Shown here piece after piece: positions 16,997-24,935 of a stretch of 64,000 nt of DNA (the stretch's first letter is position 1; every line of letters starts with the position of its first letter). Under the pieces are notes generated by a model that was not told where the DNA came from, did no database searches, and worked only from the letters and a program-made list of their open reading frames with translations. The translations under genes were made by a program, and so were the position numbers. Location: NCBI GenBank assembly GCA_017520825.1, contig JAFXEX010000026.1, forward strand, positions 79,384 to 143,383, given 5' to 3'. This DNA is from Clostridia bacterium. GTDB lineage: Bacteria > Bacillota > Clostridia > Oscillospirales > SIG627.

Positions 16997-17836
16997 TTAA
17001 TTCCGTTTCAAGTAGTTGCCGGGAGTTACTCCCATGTGTTTTTTGAATACTCTCTGGAAGTACAGTCTGTCGGTATATCCCACCTCCAGCGCCGTTTCCT
17101 CAATGGTGTGGTCGCCCTTTGAAAGTATTTCTGCTGCCCGTCTCAGACGAAGAAGGGTTATGTATTCGCTGGGGGAGTGTCCCGTCACGCTGCGAAATAC
17201 CTCACGGTAACGTCCGGGGCTCAAAAATTCCATAGCCGAAAGCTCCTCTACCGACAAAGGCGCTGATAAATGAGTGTGAATATATCTTATCGACCTGTCA
17301 AGCCTTCTGTTGCCGTCGCCTATTTCCACTCTTGACTTGCCAATGCTCATAAGAATGTAGGGCAGAAGAATTGCAGCCGTTCCGTCCACCTTTGCGCTGT
17401 TGTTTCTGAATTCCGAAAACAGCTCCTCCCACAGCGCAAGCACCTCTTCCTTGACGTTTACCTGCATAATTTCGTTTGGCGTTATGTTGCAGTAGTCAAG
17501 GGTAGCGCCGGCATTACTGCCCGTAAAGTGTATCCAACGGTATCTTATATAATCCGAGCCGTTGGAGGTGTGACTGTAAGAATAGGGCGTTCCGGGAGAA
17601 ATACAAACCACCCGTCCACGTTCAAGAACGCCTGCCTTGTCACCTATAACGGTTTCCAGCCGTCCACTTAATACGTACATAAGGTAGAAGTCACGTCTGC
17701 CCGTGTCCATTTTGGTCTGGAAGTGGTTTTTCTCAATTTCCTCGCCACAGGAATTCACAAGAATATTCACAGATTTATCGTCGATGTTGTCTATTCTGTA
17801 ATACGATTGCGCCATATATTTAATATTTTCGCTCAT
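16997..17836 (-). CDS. AraC-family transcriptional regulator
   Basis: A 279-residue protein with an N-terminal cupin-like sensing domain (residues about 30-150, including GRVVCISPGTPYSY) and a C-terminal double helix-turn-helix (about 180-279). The second helix-turn-helix holds IEETALEVGYTDRLYFQRVFKKHMGVTPG, the AraC signature. It is divergent from the Gfo/Idh-isomerase operon and shares its 157-base upstream region, which contains two palindromic sites, so it probably controls that operon in response to a sugar or cyclitol. Confidence 0.9.
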   Translation of the reverse strand: MSENIKYMAQSYYRIDNIDDKSVNILVNSCGEEIEKNHFQTKMDTGRRDFYLMYVLSGRLETVIGDKAGVLERGRVVCISPGTPYSYSHTSNGSDYIRYRWIHFTGSNAGATLDYCNITPNEIMQVNVKEEVLALWEELFSEFRNNSAKVDGTAAILLPYILMSIGKSRVEIGDGNRRLDRSIRYIHTHLSAPLSVEELSAMEFLSPGRYREVFRSVTGHSPSEYITLLRLRRAAEILSKGDHTIEETALEVGYTDRLYFQRVFKKHMGVTPGNYLKRN

Positions 17837-17856
17837 AAATCCTCCACTCTTTGTCT

Positions 17857-17892
17857 AAAATCGGCGATTTGTCCATAAAATCCGTCGATTTA
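17857..17892. promoter_or_regulatory. Candidate AraC-type operator pair
   Basis: Two similar near-palindromes, AAAATCGGCGATTT at 17857-17870 and AAAATCCGTCGATTTA at 17877-17892, begin 20 bases apart, about two helical turns on one DNA face. They sit between the AraC gene and the divergent oxidoreductase gene, upstream of a possible TATACT at 17918. Binding by this AraC protein is inference. Confidence 0.45.
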
Positions 17893-17993
17893 GGTATTGA
17901 GTTTCTTCAAGAATTGGTATACTATAAAGTTGTAAAAAAGTCAATAGAATTGACTAAAAAAAATCAAAAAAATTTAAAAGGTGGTAAACTATT

Positions 17994-19007
17994 ATGTTAA
18001 GAATGGGACTTGTAGGCCTCGGTTCAATGGGCAGAGGTCACCTCACAACAATTGAACAGCTCATCGCAGACGGAGCAGATATCAAGCTTGTTGCTCTTTG
18101 CGACATAGACCCCAAGGCGTTTGGCTCTGTTGAAGCTACCCTCAACCTTGAAGGAATGGAAAAGGCAGACTACGACTTCTCTAAGTACAACTGCTACCTT
18201 TCAGTAGACGAAATGCTTGAAAAGGAAGAGCTTGACCTCGTTAACGTTGTTGTTCCCACGTATGAGCACAGCACAGTTGCTTGCAAGGTGCTTAACAAGG
18301 GTATCAACTGTCTTTGCGAGAAGCCCATGGGCATCTCACTTTCACAGTGTCAGCTTATGATTGATACAGCCAAGAAGAACAACGTTCGTCTTATGATCGG
18401 TCAGTGTCTCCGTTTCGACGGCACATACACAGCACTTAAGAACATTTTCGAAAGTGGAGAGCTTGGCGCTCCCATCGGTGGTCACTTCTACAGAGGTGGT
18501 TCAGCTCCTGCTAAGGAATGGTTCTTCTGCCGTGAAAAGGGTGGTGGAGGACTCTTCGACCAGCACATTCACGACGTTGATATGGTTCAGTACCTCTACG
18601 GTATGCCTAAGGCAGTTTCAACAGTAGGACGCGTAGTAAGACCCGGCTCAGGCTACGACACATGTGCTACAAACTACGTATACGACAATCTTTGCGTACA
18701 TACCTCTAACATCTGGGTATCAAACGAAATCGGATTCTCTTGGGGCTTCAGAGCTGACTTTGAAGAGGGTACAGTTATCCTTGACCACAACGGCTTCAGA
18801 GCATTCAACAAGAACAACGAAAAGCTTGACATTAAGCCCGTTCACGACAAGAGCGCTCACTACGCAGAAATCAAGTACTTTATAGACCTTGTTGCAAACG
18901 GTGGCGAGGACAAGATCAATCCTCCCGAAGAATCAATGAACACAATCAAGCTTGCTCTTGCAGAAATGGCATCAGCAGACAACAAGGGCGCTATCGTTAC
19001 TCTTTAA
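17994..19007 (+). CDS. Gfo/Idh/MocA-family NAD(P)-dependent oxidoreductase
   Basis: A 337-residue protein with an N-terminal Rossmann fold, GLVGLGSMGRGHL near residue 5, and the family's CEKPMGISLSQCQ motif near 103, where Lys binds cofactor and substrate. GGGLFDQHIHDVDMVQYLYG near 183 carries the catalytic Asp/His pair (H-x-x-D). Such enzymes oxidise or reduce sugars and inositols. It has a strong AAAGGTGG ribosome site. It is followed 23 bases later by a TIM-barrel isomerase, a common catabolic pairing. The natural substrate cannot be told from sequence. Confidence 0.9.
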   Translation: MLRMGLVGLGSMGRGHLTTIEQLIADGADIKLVALCDIDPKAFGSVEATLNLEGMEKADYDFSKYNCYLSVDEMLEKEELDLVNVVVPTYEHSTVACKVLNKGINCLCEKPMGISLSQCQLMIDTAKKNNVRLMIGQCLRFDGTYTALKNIFESGELGAPIGGHFYRGGSAPAKEWFFCREKGGGGLFDQHIHDVDMVQYLYGMPKAVSTVGRVVRPGSGYDTCATNYVYDNLCVHTSNIWVSNEIGFSWGFRADFEEGTVILDHNGFRAFNKNNEKLDIKPVHDKSAHYAEIKYFIDLVANGGEDKINPPEESMNTIKLALAEMASADNKGAIVTL

Positions 19008-19030
19008 TCTTTCATTGAAAGGGAAAAACT

Positions 19031-19870
19031 ATGTCAATTAAAATAGGTATGATAGTGCATTTTGACCCTGCTACTATCGAGAAAAAGTTTGCTCAGCTCA
19101 AAGAGCTTGGAATGGTAAGCCTTCAGCTTGGTTCATGGGACATAAAGTTCAGAACAGATGAAAACGCAGAGCTTATCAATAGCCTTTGCAAGAAGTACGG
19201 TATGGAGATATCTGCCCTTTGGTGTGGTTGGTCTCCCCGGGCTTATTGGAACTTCTACGAGGGACAGGAAACTCTCGGTCTCGTTCCCGTTGCTACCCGT
19301 TACCACAGACTTGAAGAGCTTATGCAGGGAGCAGACTGGGCAGTTAAGATTGGCGCGCCCGACCTGACCACTCACGTTGGATATATGCCTGAAAATCCTT
19401 ACGACCCCAACTATGCCGGCACAATCGTTGCCCTCAAGACTCTTTGCAGTAAATGTAAGGATAACGGACTTTACTTCAACTTTGAGACGGGACAGGAAAC
19501 ACCCACCACACTTCTTCGTGCAATCGAGGACGTTGGAACGGGTAACATAGGTATCAACCTTGACCCTGCAAACCTTATTCTCTACGGAAAGGCTAACCCC
19601 TGCGACGCTATGGATACCTTCGGCGACTACGTAAGAGGTATTCACGTTAAGGACGCTACCTATCCCACTTCGGGTAAAGCTCTTGGCAACGAGGTAAGAG
19701 TAGGCGACGGAAAGGCAAACTTCCCCAAGCTTATTCAGCTTCTCAACGAGCATAAGTACAAGGGACACTTCACCATCGAGCGTGAAATTCCCGAGGGGGC
19801 AGAGCAGATAGCAGACGTTAAGCACGCTATGGACCTTATAACAACCGAGTACAACAAGTACAATTGGTAA
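19031..19870 (+). CDS. Sugar phosphate isomerase/epimerase family TIM-barrel protein
   Basis: A 279-residue protein with the xylose-isomerase-like TIM-barrel pattern: a run of strands with FNFETGQETPTTLL (Glu ligand) near residue 147, NIGINLDPANLILYG (Asp) near 175, GIHVKDATYP (His and Asp) near 208, GDGKANFPKLIQLL near 232 and GHFTIEREIPEG (Glu) near 251. These residues bind a divalent metal. It probably isomerises or dehydrates the product of the oxidoreductase encoded just before it. A terminator follows at once, so the operon has two genes. Confidence 0.88.
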   Translation: MSIKIGMIVHFDPATIEKKFAQLKELGMVSLQLGSWDIKFRTDENAELINSLCKKYGMEISALWCGWSPRAYWNFYEGQETLGLVPVATRYHRLEELMQGADWAVKIGAPDLTTHVGYMPENPYDPNYAGTIVALKTLCSKCKDNGLYFNFETGQETPTTLLRAIEDVGTGNIGINLDPANLILYGKANPCDAMDTFGDYVRGIHVKDATYPTSGKALGNEVRVGDGKANFPKLIQLLNEHKYKGHFTIEREIPEGAEQIADVKHAMDLITTEYNKYNW

Positions 19871-19880
19871 GTAAAAAAAC

Positions 19881-19914
19881 AACAAGAGGCTGTAAAAAGC
19901 CTCTTGTTTTTTAT
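19881..19914 (+). terminator. Terminator after the oxidoreductase-isomerase operon
   Basis: Stem AACAAGAGGCT at 19881-19891 and AGCCTCTTGTT at 19898-19908, followed by a T run to 19912. Confidence 0.88.
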
Positions 19915-19949
19915 TACATAGAATTTGCTTGTAAAAAACAAAGTCTACC

Positions 19950-19973
19950 TATATCAGTTGCCGAAGGCGACCT
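19950..19973. repeat. Single mini-hairpin with ATAT flank
   Basis: AGTTGCCGAAGGCGACCT preceded by CTATATC forms a 6-base stem with a GAA loop next to the end of the ylmH gene. It resembles the units of the array at 50393-50469 (stem of variable sequence, short GAA-type loop, ATAT-containing linker). On the plus strand it is followed by TTTTTA. Confidence 0.4.
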
Positions 19974-19975
19974 TT

Positions 19976-20782
19976 TTATTTCCAACGTTTATATAGAATT
20001 CTCGTTCTGCCCTTTTTGGAAAGACCGTCGATTTTTTCAAGCTCGGCTCTGCCACGCCCACGGAAAGAAATTTTGTCGCCCTCGCTCACCGTTGAATCAC
20101 ACTTTTTTGCCATAGCGCCGTTGATTGCTACAAGTCCTGCCTCTATTGCCTCGGCTGAAACAGAGCGTGAGGTGGAAAAGAGAGAGGCTACGACGGCGTC
20201 AAGTCTCAAGGACGCCACAGTGTCAAATCCTTCCTCAAAATCCTCGTGTCTTTCTAATTTCAGATATTCGTGTAGGGTGACCGTAACGGGATAACGACCT
20301 ATCTTTGTAAGCCCCTCTGCAATAAAAGGGGCAATAGCTTCCTTTACAACGAAAAGGGCAAACCCTTCGTCCACCGAAATGTCACCGACGGAATCACGCT
20401 CAATTCCAAGCCCCATAAGAGAGCCCAGAACGTCTCTGTGTGATATTTCAGCACCCTTGTTAAATTTGTCAAGCTCAGCTCTGACGTAGGTCAGCTCGGC
20501 AAGAGTTGGGGTGGCTTTAATCATTTCTTCGGTACAATATTCCGTAAAGAAGACGGGGCAGGTACGCTCTGCACCCTCAAAGCCACCGAAGAAAAAACAG
20601 TTCTTGTAGCCTGCAAGCTTGAGCATCTCGTTGGCGCGCATTTTAAGGGAGTCGGAGAGAAAGCTACCCGATTCCACCGTTGAACGAGACCAGCTTCGCT
20701 GGGCTAAATCAAGTATATGTGACAGTACGGTTTTTTCCTCCGTGCTTTCGGCAAACCGTGACAGAAGTGAATTTTTATCCAT
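19976..20782 (-). CDS. ylmH: S4-domain RNA-binding protein, YlmH-like
   Basis: A 268-residue protein. The C-terminal 70 residues form an S4 RNA-binding domain (RLDAVVASLFSTSRSVSAEAI near residue 188, then GLVAINGAMAKK and VSEGDKISFRGRGRAELEKI). The N-terminal part contains FFGGFEGAERTCPVFF, where YlmH relatives have a conserved F-x-G-Y/F-x-x-A-E-R segment. Bacillus YlmH sits near ftsZ and has been linked to ribosome quality control; here it stands alone behind the aldolase gene, separated from it by a terminator. Confidence 0.8.
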   Translation of the reverse strand: MDKNSLLSRFAESTEEKTVLSHILDLAQRSWSRSTVESGSFLSDSLKMRANEMLKLAGYKNCFFFGGFEGAERTCPVFFTEYCTEEMIKATPTLAELTYVRAELDKFNKGAEISHRDVLGSLMGLGIERDSVGDISVDEGFALFVVKEAIAPFIAEGLTKIGRYPVTVTLHEYLKLERHEDFEEGFDTVASLRLDAVVASLFSTSRSVSAEAIEAGLVAINGAMAKKCDSTVSEGDKISFRGRGRAELEKIDGLSKKGRTRILYKRWK

Positions 20783-20827
20783 AAAAGCTCCGTTATATCC
20801 AAAGGGAGCCGAACTCTCTTTGGCTAC

Positions 20828-20853
20828 AAAAGGCTGTCCGAAGACAGCCTTTT
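20828..20853 (-). terminator. Terminator of the aldolase gene
   Basis: An 11-base perfect stem (AAAAGGCTGTC at 20828-20838 and its complement at 20843-20853) with a CGAA loop; on the minus strand the loop reads TTCG, a stable tetraloop, followed by four T. It lies between fba and ylmH. A second hairpin of about 8 bases (20799-20823, CCAAAG...CTTTGG) follows in the ylmH leader. Confidence 0.75.
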
Positions 20854-20880
20854 TATTAGTAGTGAATTGTTAATTCGCCG

Positions 20881-21753
20881 TTAAGCCTTGTTTGCCGAGC
20901 CGAAAAGAGTAATCTTTTCACGAACGGTTTCCTTGATGGCCTCTACGCCGGGAGCGAGAAGCTTTCTGGGGTCAAAGCCCTTGCCCTGAAGGTCCTTGCC
21001 CTCTTCGATATATTTACGTGTTGCTTCGGCAAAAGCTAACTGACATTCGGTGTTAACGTTAATCTTTGAAACGCCAAGGTCAATAGCCTTCTTTATCATT
21101 TCGGCAGGGATACCCGTACCACCGTGAAGAACGAGGGGCATATCGCCAACCTTGTTGTTGATAGCTTCAAGAGTGTCAAATCTCAAGCCTGCCCAATTTT
21201 CAGGATATTTGCCGTGGATATTACCGATACCTGCAGCAAGCATTGTAACGCCAAGGTCTGCAATCATTTTACATTCGTCGGGGTCAGCAACCTCGCCACC
21301 ACCTACAACGCCGTCCTCTTCGCCACCGATAGCTCCAACCTCGGCTTCAAGTGAAAGACCGAGCTTGTTACAAACCTCAACCAGCTCCTTTGTCTTTGCA
21401 ACGTTTTCTTCAATGGGGTAGTGAGAGCCGTCGAACATTACTGATGAGAAGCCTGCTTCGATGCACTTGTACGCACCCTCGTAGGTTCCGTGGTCAAGGT
21501 GAACTGCAACGGGAACTGTAATTCCAAGGGTTTCAATCATACCCTTTACCATAGCAACAACAGTGTTGAAGCCACACATATATTTGCCTGCACCCTCTGA
21601 AACGCCGAGAATAACGGGAGACTTCATTTCCTCTGCAGTGAGAAGAATAGCCTTAGTCCATTCAAGGTTATTGATATTGAACTGACCTACTGCGTAGTGA
21701 CCAGCCTTTGCTTTTTGAAGCATTTCCTTTGCCGATGCTAACATATTTAACAC
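20881..21753 (-). CDS. fba: Class II fructose-bisphosphate aldolase
   Basis: A 290-residue zinc-dependent aldolase. Motifs: HYAVGQFNINNLEW near residue 19, VPVAVHLDHGTYEG (catalytic Asp and zinc His) near 80, SLEAEVGAIGGEEDGV near 133 (zinc Glu and the active-site loop), GNIHGKYPE (zinc His) near 177 and LVLHGGTGIP near 207, then ISKINVNTECQLA-type strand VSKINVNTEC. It splits fructose 1,6-bisphosphate in glycolysis; tagatose-bisphosphate cannot be excluded. It has its own promoter and a terminator. Confidence 0.92.
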   Translation of the reverse strand: MLNMLASAKEMLQKAKAGHYAVGQFNINNLEWTKAILLTAEEMKSPVILGVSEGAGKYMCGFNTVVAMVKGMIETLGITVPVAVHLDHGTYEGAYKCIEAGFSSVMFDGSHYPIEENVAKTKELVEVCNKLGLSLEAEVGAIGGEEDGVVGGGEVADPDECKMIADLGVTMLAAGIGNIHGKYPENWAGLRFDTLEAINNKVGDMPLVLHGGTGIPAEMIKKAIDLGVSKINVNTECQLAFAEATRKYIEEGKDLQGKGFDPRKLLAPGVEAIKETVREKITLFGSANKA

Positions 21754-21778
21754 TCCTTAAAAATTTTATTTACATCTT

Positions 21779-21807
21779 ATTATACAATAAACCCATTGAA
21801 AAATCAA
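21779..21807 (-). promoter_or_regulatory. Promoter of the aldolase gene
   Basis: On the minus strand TTGATT (21802-21807) and TATAAT (21779-21784) are 17 bases apart, upstream of fba. Confidence 0.75.
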
Positions 21808-21827
21808 CTGTTTACATGGATAAAATA

Positions 21828-21856
21828 TTGCAAAATCATACAAAAAGGTATATAAT
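21828..21856 (+). promoter_or_regulatory. Promoter of the MATE exporter gene
   Basis: TTGCAA at 21828-21833 and TATAAT at 21851-21856, 17 bases apart, 28 bases before the start codon. Confidence 0.75.
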
Positions 21857-21884
21857 ATAGGCATAATTAGTCAAGGAGCAACGA

Positions 21885-23207
21885 ATGAAGGATTTAACAA
21901 GTGGAAACATATATAAAAATTTCATATTGTTTGCTATCCCAATGGTGCTTTCGGGAATGCTGTCACAGGCGTACGCCACCATTGACACGGTTATTGCAGG
22001 AAAGTTTATAGGAGACACGGCTCTCGCTGCCATTGGCGCAACAAGCCCTCTTATTTCTTTTATATCCTCTATGTTCTGGGGCTTCGGAACGGGATTTTCA
22101 ATCTATATAGCTCGTCTTTTCGGAGCGCAGGACTATAAAAAAATCAAAAGCGTTCTGCTTTCGGGCTTGCTTACAGTGGCTTGCATTATTATTGGAATAT
22201 CAGCTTTGTGTATTATCTTCAAGGACACCATTTTTTCATTTCTGAAAATTGACAGTCAGACGGCAGAGGCTGCAGCCGATTATTTTATATGCTATATGAC
22301 GGGCTTCGTGCTTATAATGGGCAACTCTTACGGAGTATTTTTAATGAACGCCTTCGGCATCGGCACCTTTCCCTTTATTATGTCGGTGCTGTCAGCCGTG
22401 CTTAACGTTTCGGGCAATATTTTTTCGGTCGTAGTGCTTGATATGGGAGTTTTGGGACTTGCTTTGTCCTCGGTGGTGGCAGCAGGCGTGGTTGTGACTT
22501 GCTATTTCTTCAAGCTGCGTCAGATTTTCAAGGAAATGGGAGTATCGGGGGAGAGGGCATCCTTTGACCGAAACGGACTTTGGGCATCTACACACTACGC
22601 ATTGCCCAATATGCTCCAGCAAATGACTATGTATGCTGCAGGTATAGTAATATCTCCTATGATAAATAATATGGGTAAGGACGCAACGGCAGCATATACG
22701 GTAGCCCACAGAGTATACGAAATAAACGCCTCGGTTTATCAGAATTCCTCTAAAACGGTTTCCAACTACACCTCGCAGGCGTGTGGCGCAGGTAAATATC
22801 ATCTGCTTAAAAAGGGCGCAAAGGTGGGCGTAATACAGGCGTTGCTTTTTGCTCTTCCCTTTATTTCTGCTTGTGCGTTGTTCCCCGAGACCATTGCAGG
22901 TCTGTTCTTTGACGGCGACGCATCACCAAAGTCCATAGAATACGCCGTACTGTTTCTGTCAAGATTTCTGCCATTGATAATAATAAACGTCTTTGCAAAT
23001 TTCTTCCACGCCTTTTTCAGAGGTCTTGGAGAAAAATCGCCCCTTATTATCTCCACCTTTTTCGGCTCGTTGGCACGAATTCTGGTTTCCCTTTTGCTCA
23101 TATCGAAAATGGGAATGACGGGAATGTATATAGGCTGGGTGGCAAGCTGGGTTGCAGACGCCGTTGCCGGACTGCTATTCTACCTTTTCAAGAAGAATAT
23201 AACGTAA
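21885..23207 (+). CDS. MATE-family multidrug/Na+ exporter
   Basis: A 440-residue protein with about twelve membrane segments in two similar halves. Family landmarks are the start GNIYKNFILFAIPMVLSGML, QAYATIDTVIAGKFIGDTALAAIGATSP near residue 27 and the matching second-half region PNMLQQMTMYAAGIVISPMI near 246. MATE proteins export cationic compounds using Na+ or H+ gradients. The gene has its own promoter, an AAGGAG site and a terminator, so it is a single-gene unit; its substrate is unknown. Confidence 0.9.
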   Translation: MKDLTSGNIYKNFILFAIPMVLSGMLSQAYATIDTVIAGKFIGDTALAAIGATSPLISFISSMFWGFGTGFSIYIARLFGAQDYKKIKSVLLSGLLTVACIIIGISALCIIFKDTIFSFLKIDSQTAEAAADYFICYMTGFVLIMGNSYGVFLMNAFGIGTFPFIMSVLSAVLNVSGNIFSVVVLDMGVLGLALSSVVAAGVVVTCYFFKLRQIFKEMGVSGERASFDRNGLWASTHYALPNMLQQMTMYAAGIVISPMINNMGKDATAAYTVAHRVYEINASVYQNSSKTVSNYTSQACGAGKYHLLKKGAKVGVIQALLFALPFISACALFPETIAGLFFDGDASPKSIEYAVLFLSRFLPLIIINVFANFFHAFFRGLGEKSPLIISTFFGSLARILVSLLLISKMGMTGMYIGWVASWVADAVAGLLFYLFKKNIT

Positions 23208-23210
23208 AGA

Positions 23211-23245
23211 AAAAAGCGCCTCGCAAATGCGAAGCGCTTTTGTTT
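23211..23245. terminator. Bidirectional terminator between the MATE gene and rplS
   Basis: AAAAGCGC-C-TCGC and GCGA-A-GCGCTTTT arms around an AAAT loop, with T-rich sequence on both strands, separate two convergent genes. Confidence 0.85.
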
Positions 23246-23250
23246 TGAGC

Positions 23251-23595
23251 TTACTTAACCTTATCTTTAACCTTAGCTGCCTTACCAACACGGTCACGAA
23301 GATAATAAAGCTTTGCACGGCGTACCTTACCCTCACGGATAACGTCAACCGCAACAACGTTAGGCGAATGAAGAGGGAATGTCTTCTCAACACCAACACC
23401 GTTAGAAATTCTTCTTACGGTAAAGGTCTCGGAAACACCGCCGTTTTTCTTGGCGATTACAGTACCGTCAAAGTACTGAATTCTTTCTCTTGCACCTTCT
23501 TTGATTCTGTTGTGAACACGTACTGTGTCACCAATGTTGAACTTAGGTGCTTCTGCCTTGATTTGCTCGTTTGTGAAAGCCTTAATAAGATCCAT
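23251..23595 (-). CDS. rplS: 50S ribosomal protein L19
   Basis: A 114-residue protein: [19 protein letters not shown], then [22 protein letters not shown] and [29 protein letters not shown], the standard L19 sequence. L19 sits at the 30S-50S interface. The start at 23595 is chosen because AAGGAGGAG lies just upstream; a longer frame to 23640 would cover that site and the structured leader. The gene has its own promoter with a leader of about 90 bases. Confidence 0.95.
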   Translation of the reverse strand: MDLIKAFTNEQIKAEAPKFNIGDTVRVHNRIKEGARERIQYFDGTVIAKKNGGVSETFTVRRISNGVGVEKTFPLHSPNVVAVDVIREGKVRRAKLYYLRDRVGKAAKVKDKVK

Positions 23596-23684
23596 TTTGA
23601 GGCTCCTCCTTCCATATTTGGAAAGTAAAGGAATGTTCATGCCGAGTCCAGCAGAGGACTATTCCTATAAATCCATAGTTAGCG
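23596..23684 (-). promoter_or_regulatory. Structured rplS leader, candidate L19 autoregulatory element
   Basis: The leader folds, read on the minus strand, as AGGAAT...ATTCCT closing an inner GTCC/GGAC hairpin, with TTCCATATTTGGAA (minus: TTCCAAATATGGAA) immediately before the ribosome site. L19 leader RNAs are known in Firmicutes; I cannot confirm a match to that family by eye. Confidence 0.45.
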
Positions 23685-23690
23685 AGGGAT

Positions 23691-23719
23691 ATTATAACAC
23701 ACCTTTTCCAAAAAAGCAA
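23691..23719 (-). promoter_or_regulatory. Promoter of rplS
   Basis: On the minus strand TTGCTT (23714-23719) and TATAAT (23691-23696), 17 bases apart. Confidence 0.7.
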
Positions 23720-23757
23720 CCCTTTTTTTAAAAAATTACATAAATTTGCTTTTTATA

Positions 23758-23786
23758 TTGCATTTTGGGAAAATATATGGTAGAAT
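23758..23786 (+). promoter_or_regulatory. Promoter of tRNA-Leu
   Basis: TTGCAT at 23758-23763 and TAGAAT at 23781-23786, 17 bases apart; the tRNA begins 14 bases after the -10 box. Confidence 0.7.
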
Positions 23787-23800
23787 TAACAACACGAAAC

Positions 23801-23884
23801 GCACCTGTGGCGGAATTGGCAGACGCGCCAGACTTAGGATCTGGTGTCTTTGATGTGCAGGTTCAACTCCTGTCAGGTGCACCA
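23801..23884 (+). tRNA. tRNA-Leu (anticodon UAG)
   Basis: The 7-base acceptor stem GCACCTG/CAGGTGC is perfect, the D arm holds GGCGGAATTGGCAGACGC, the anticodon stem CCAGA/TCTGG closes the loop CTTAGGA with anticodon TAG, there is a long variable arm (GTGTCTTTGATGTGC) as in class II leucine tRNAs, and the T arm has GGTTCAACTCC. CCA is encoded at 23882-23884. A strong terminator follows. Confidence 0.97.
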
Positions 23885-23885
23885 A

Positions 23886-23922
23886 AACAAACAGACACCC
23901 AAAGGGGTGTCTGTTTGTTTTG
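23886..23922 (+). terminator. Terminator of tRNA-Leu
   Basis: Perfect 15-base stem, AACAAACAGACACCC at 23886-23900 and its complement at 23905-23919, followed by T-rich bases. Confidence 0.9.
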
Positions 23923-23986
23923 TAGATAATAACAGGGACTTGAAGCCTAAGAGGGCAGACCGTATGTGTCTGCGTCATTTCCTATC

Positions 23987-24012
23987 AAAAAAGAGCCGTT
24001 TGGCTCTTTTTT
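23987..24012. terminator. Terminator at the end of the exopolysaccharide operon
   Basis: AAAAAAGAGCC-GTTT-GGCTCTTTTTT palindrome, with T runs on both strands; it lies 7 bases after the stop of the last minus-strand gene of the operon. The hairpin at 47405-47431 has almost the same sequence. Confidence 0.9.
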
Positions 24013-24018
24013 GTTTCG

Positions 24019-24903
24019 TTAATATTCCGTTATAAAGGCTTCGCACGCTTCAAGGGGGAGGGGCTTGGAATAATACCATCCCTGAATATAATCACAGTCG
24101 GATTCCGATATAAGAGTATTTTGCTCCTCGGTTTCCACGCCCTCGCAGATTACCGACATATTCAGGTTGTGGGCAAGCGCTATGATGCCCCAAAACAGCT
24201 CTCTGCCTCGCTTGGTGACTGTTTTCAACAGAATGTCACGGTCAATTTTAACGATATCAATGGGATAATCGCAAAGATTTGCAAGCGACGTATAACCGCT
24301 TCCCAGGTCGTCAAGGTAAATCTTAAAGCCCAGCTCCTTGCAGAGTCTTACGTTTTTCTTGGCAGTTTCTCTGTCCTTTTCTATGGCGTCCTCGGTTATT
24401 TCGATTGCCAGCTTCGATTTATCAAAGCTATACGCCTCCGAAATTGCCTTAAGCTTATCAATGCAATCCTCTTCGGAAAGAGTAATTCTCGTAAAGTTGC
24501 AGGATATAGAAATGTCCTTATACTCTGTATTGCTCCATTTTTCAAGCTGACGGCAGGCAAGCTCAAACATATAAAAATCATGCTTGCTGATAAGCCCCGA
24601 CTCCTCCATGCTACCAATGTAATTACCGGGACCAATAATGCCTTTTTCGGGATTGTCCCATCTGGAAAGAGCCTCAGCCGAAATAATTTTTTTGGTTTTG
24701 TTGTCCACCACGAATTGAAGGTACATTTTAAACTCGTTGTTTTCAATGCCCTTTAAAATGCTTTCATCCACTCTTTTTTCTTCCTGAGCGTCTTTTTCAA
24801 CCTTTGCTTTCGGACTGTTCTTTTTTATTCGGTGAAGTAAAACTGCAACAAAAGCAGACTGCACAAAAAACGCAAGTATAATTACAATTATAAGCTTTTC
24901 CAT
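24019..24903 (-). CDS. Membrane-anchored EAL-domain cyclic-di-GMP phosphodiesterase
   Basis: A 294-residue protein with one N-terminal membrane helix (residues 4-24), a charged linker, and an EAL domain. All key residues are visible: EALSRW (Glu), ISCNFTRI (Asn), EITEDAIE (Glu), LDDLGSGYTS (Asp-Asp), VKIDRD (Lys), CEGVETEEQ (Glu) and YIQGWYYSKP (Gln). The domain is therefore probably active and hydrolyses c-di-GMP to pGpG. It is the last gene of the exopolysaccharide operon, with GGAGG before its ATG and a terminator behind it. The operon's first gene encodes a cyclase, so synthesis and breakdown flank the unit. Confidence 0.9.
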   Translation of the reverse strand: MEKLIIVIILAFFVQSAFVAVLLHRIKKNSPKAKVEKDAQEEKRVDESILKGIENNEFKMYLQFVVDNKTKKIISAEALSRWDNPEKGIIGPGNYIGSMEESGLISKHDFYMFELACRQLEKWSNTEYKDISISCNFTRITLSEEDCIDKLKAISEAYSFDKSKLAIEITEDAIEKDRETAKKNVRLCKELGFKIYLDDLGSGYTSLANLCDYPIDIVKIDRDILLKTVTKRGRELFWGIIALAHNLNMSVICEGVETEEQNTLISESDCDYIQGWYYSKPLPLEACEAFITEY

Positions 24904-24935
24904 TTTGTGCGAACCTCCATCTTTATTTTTTTATT

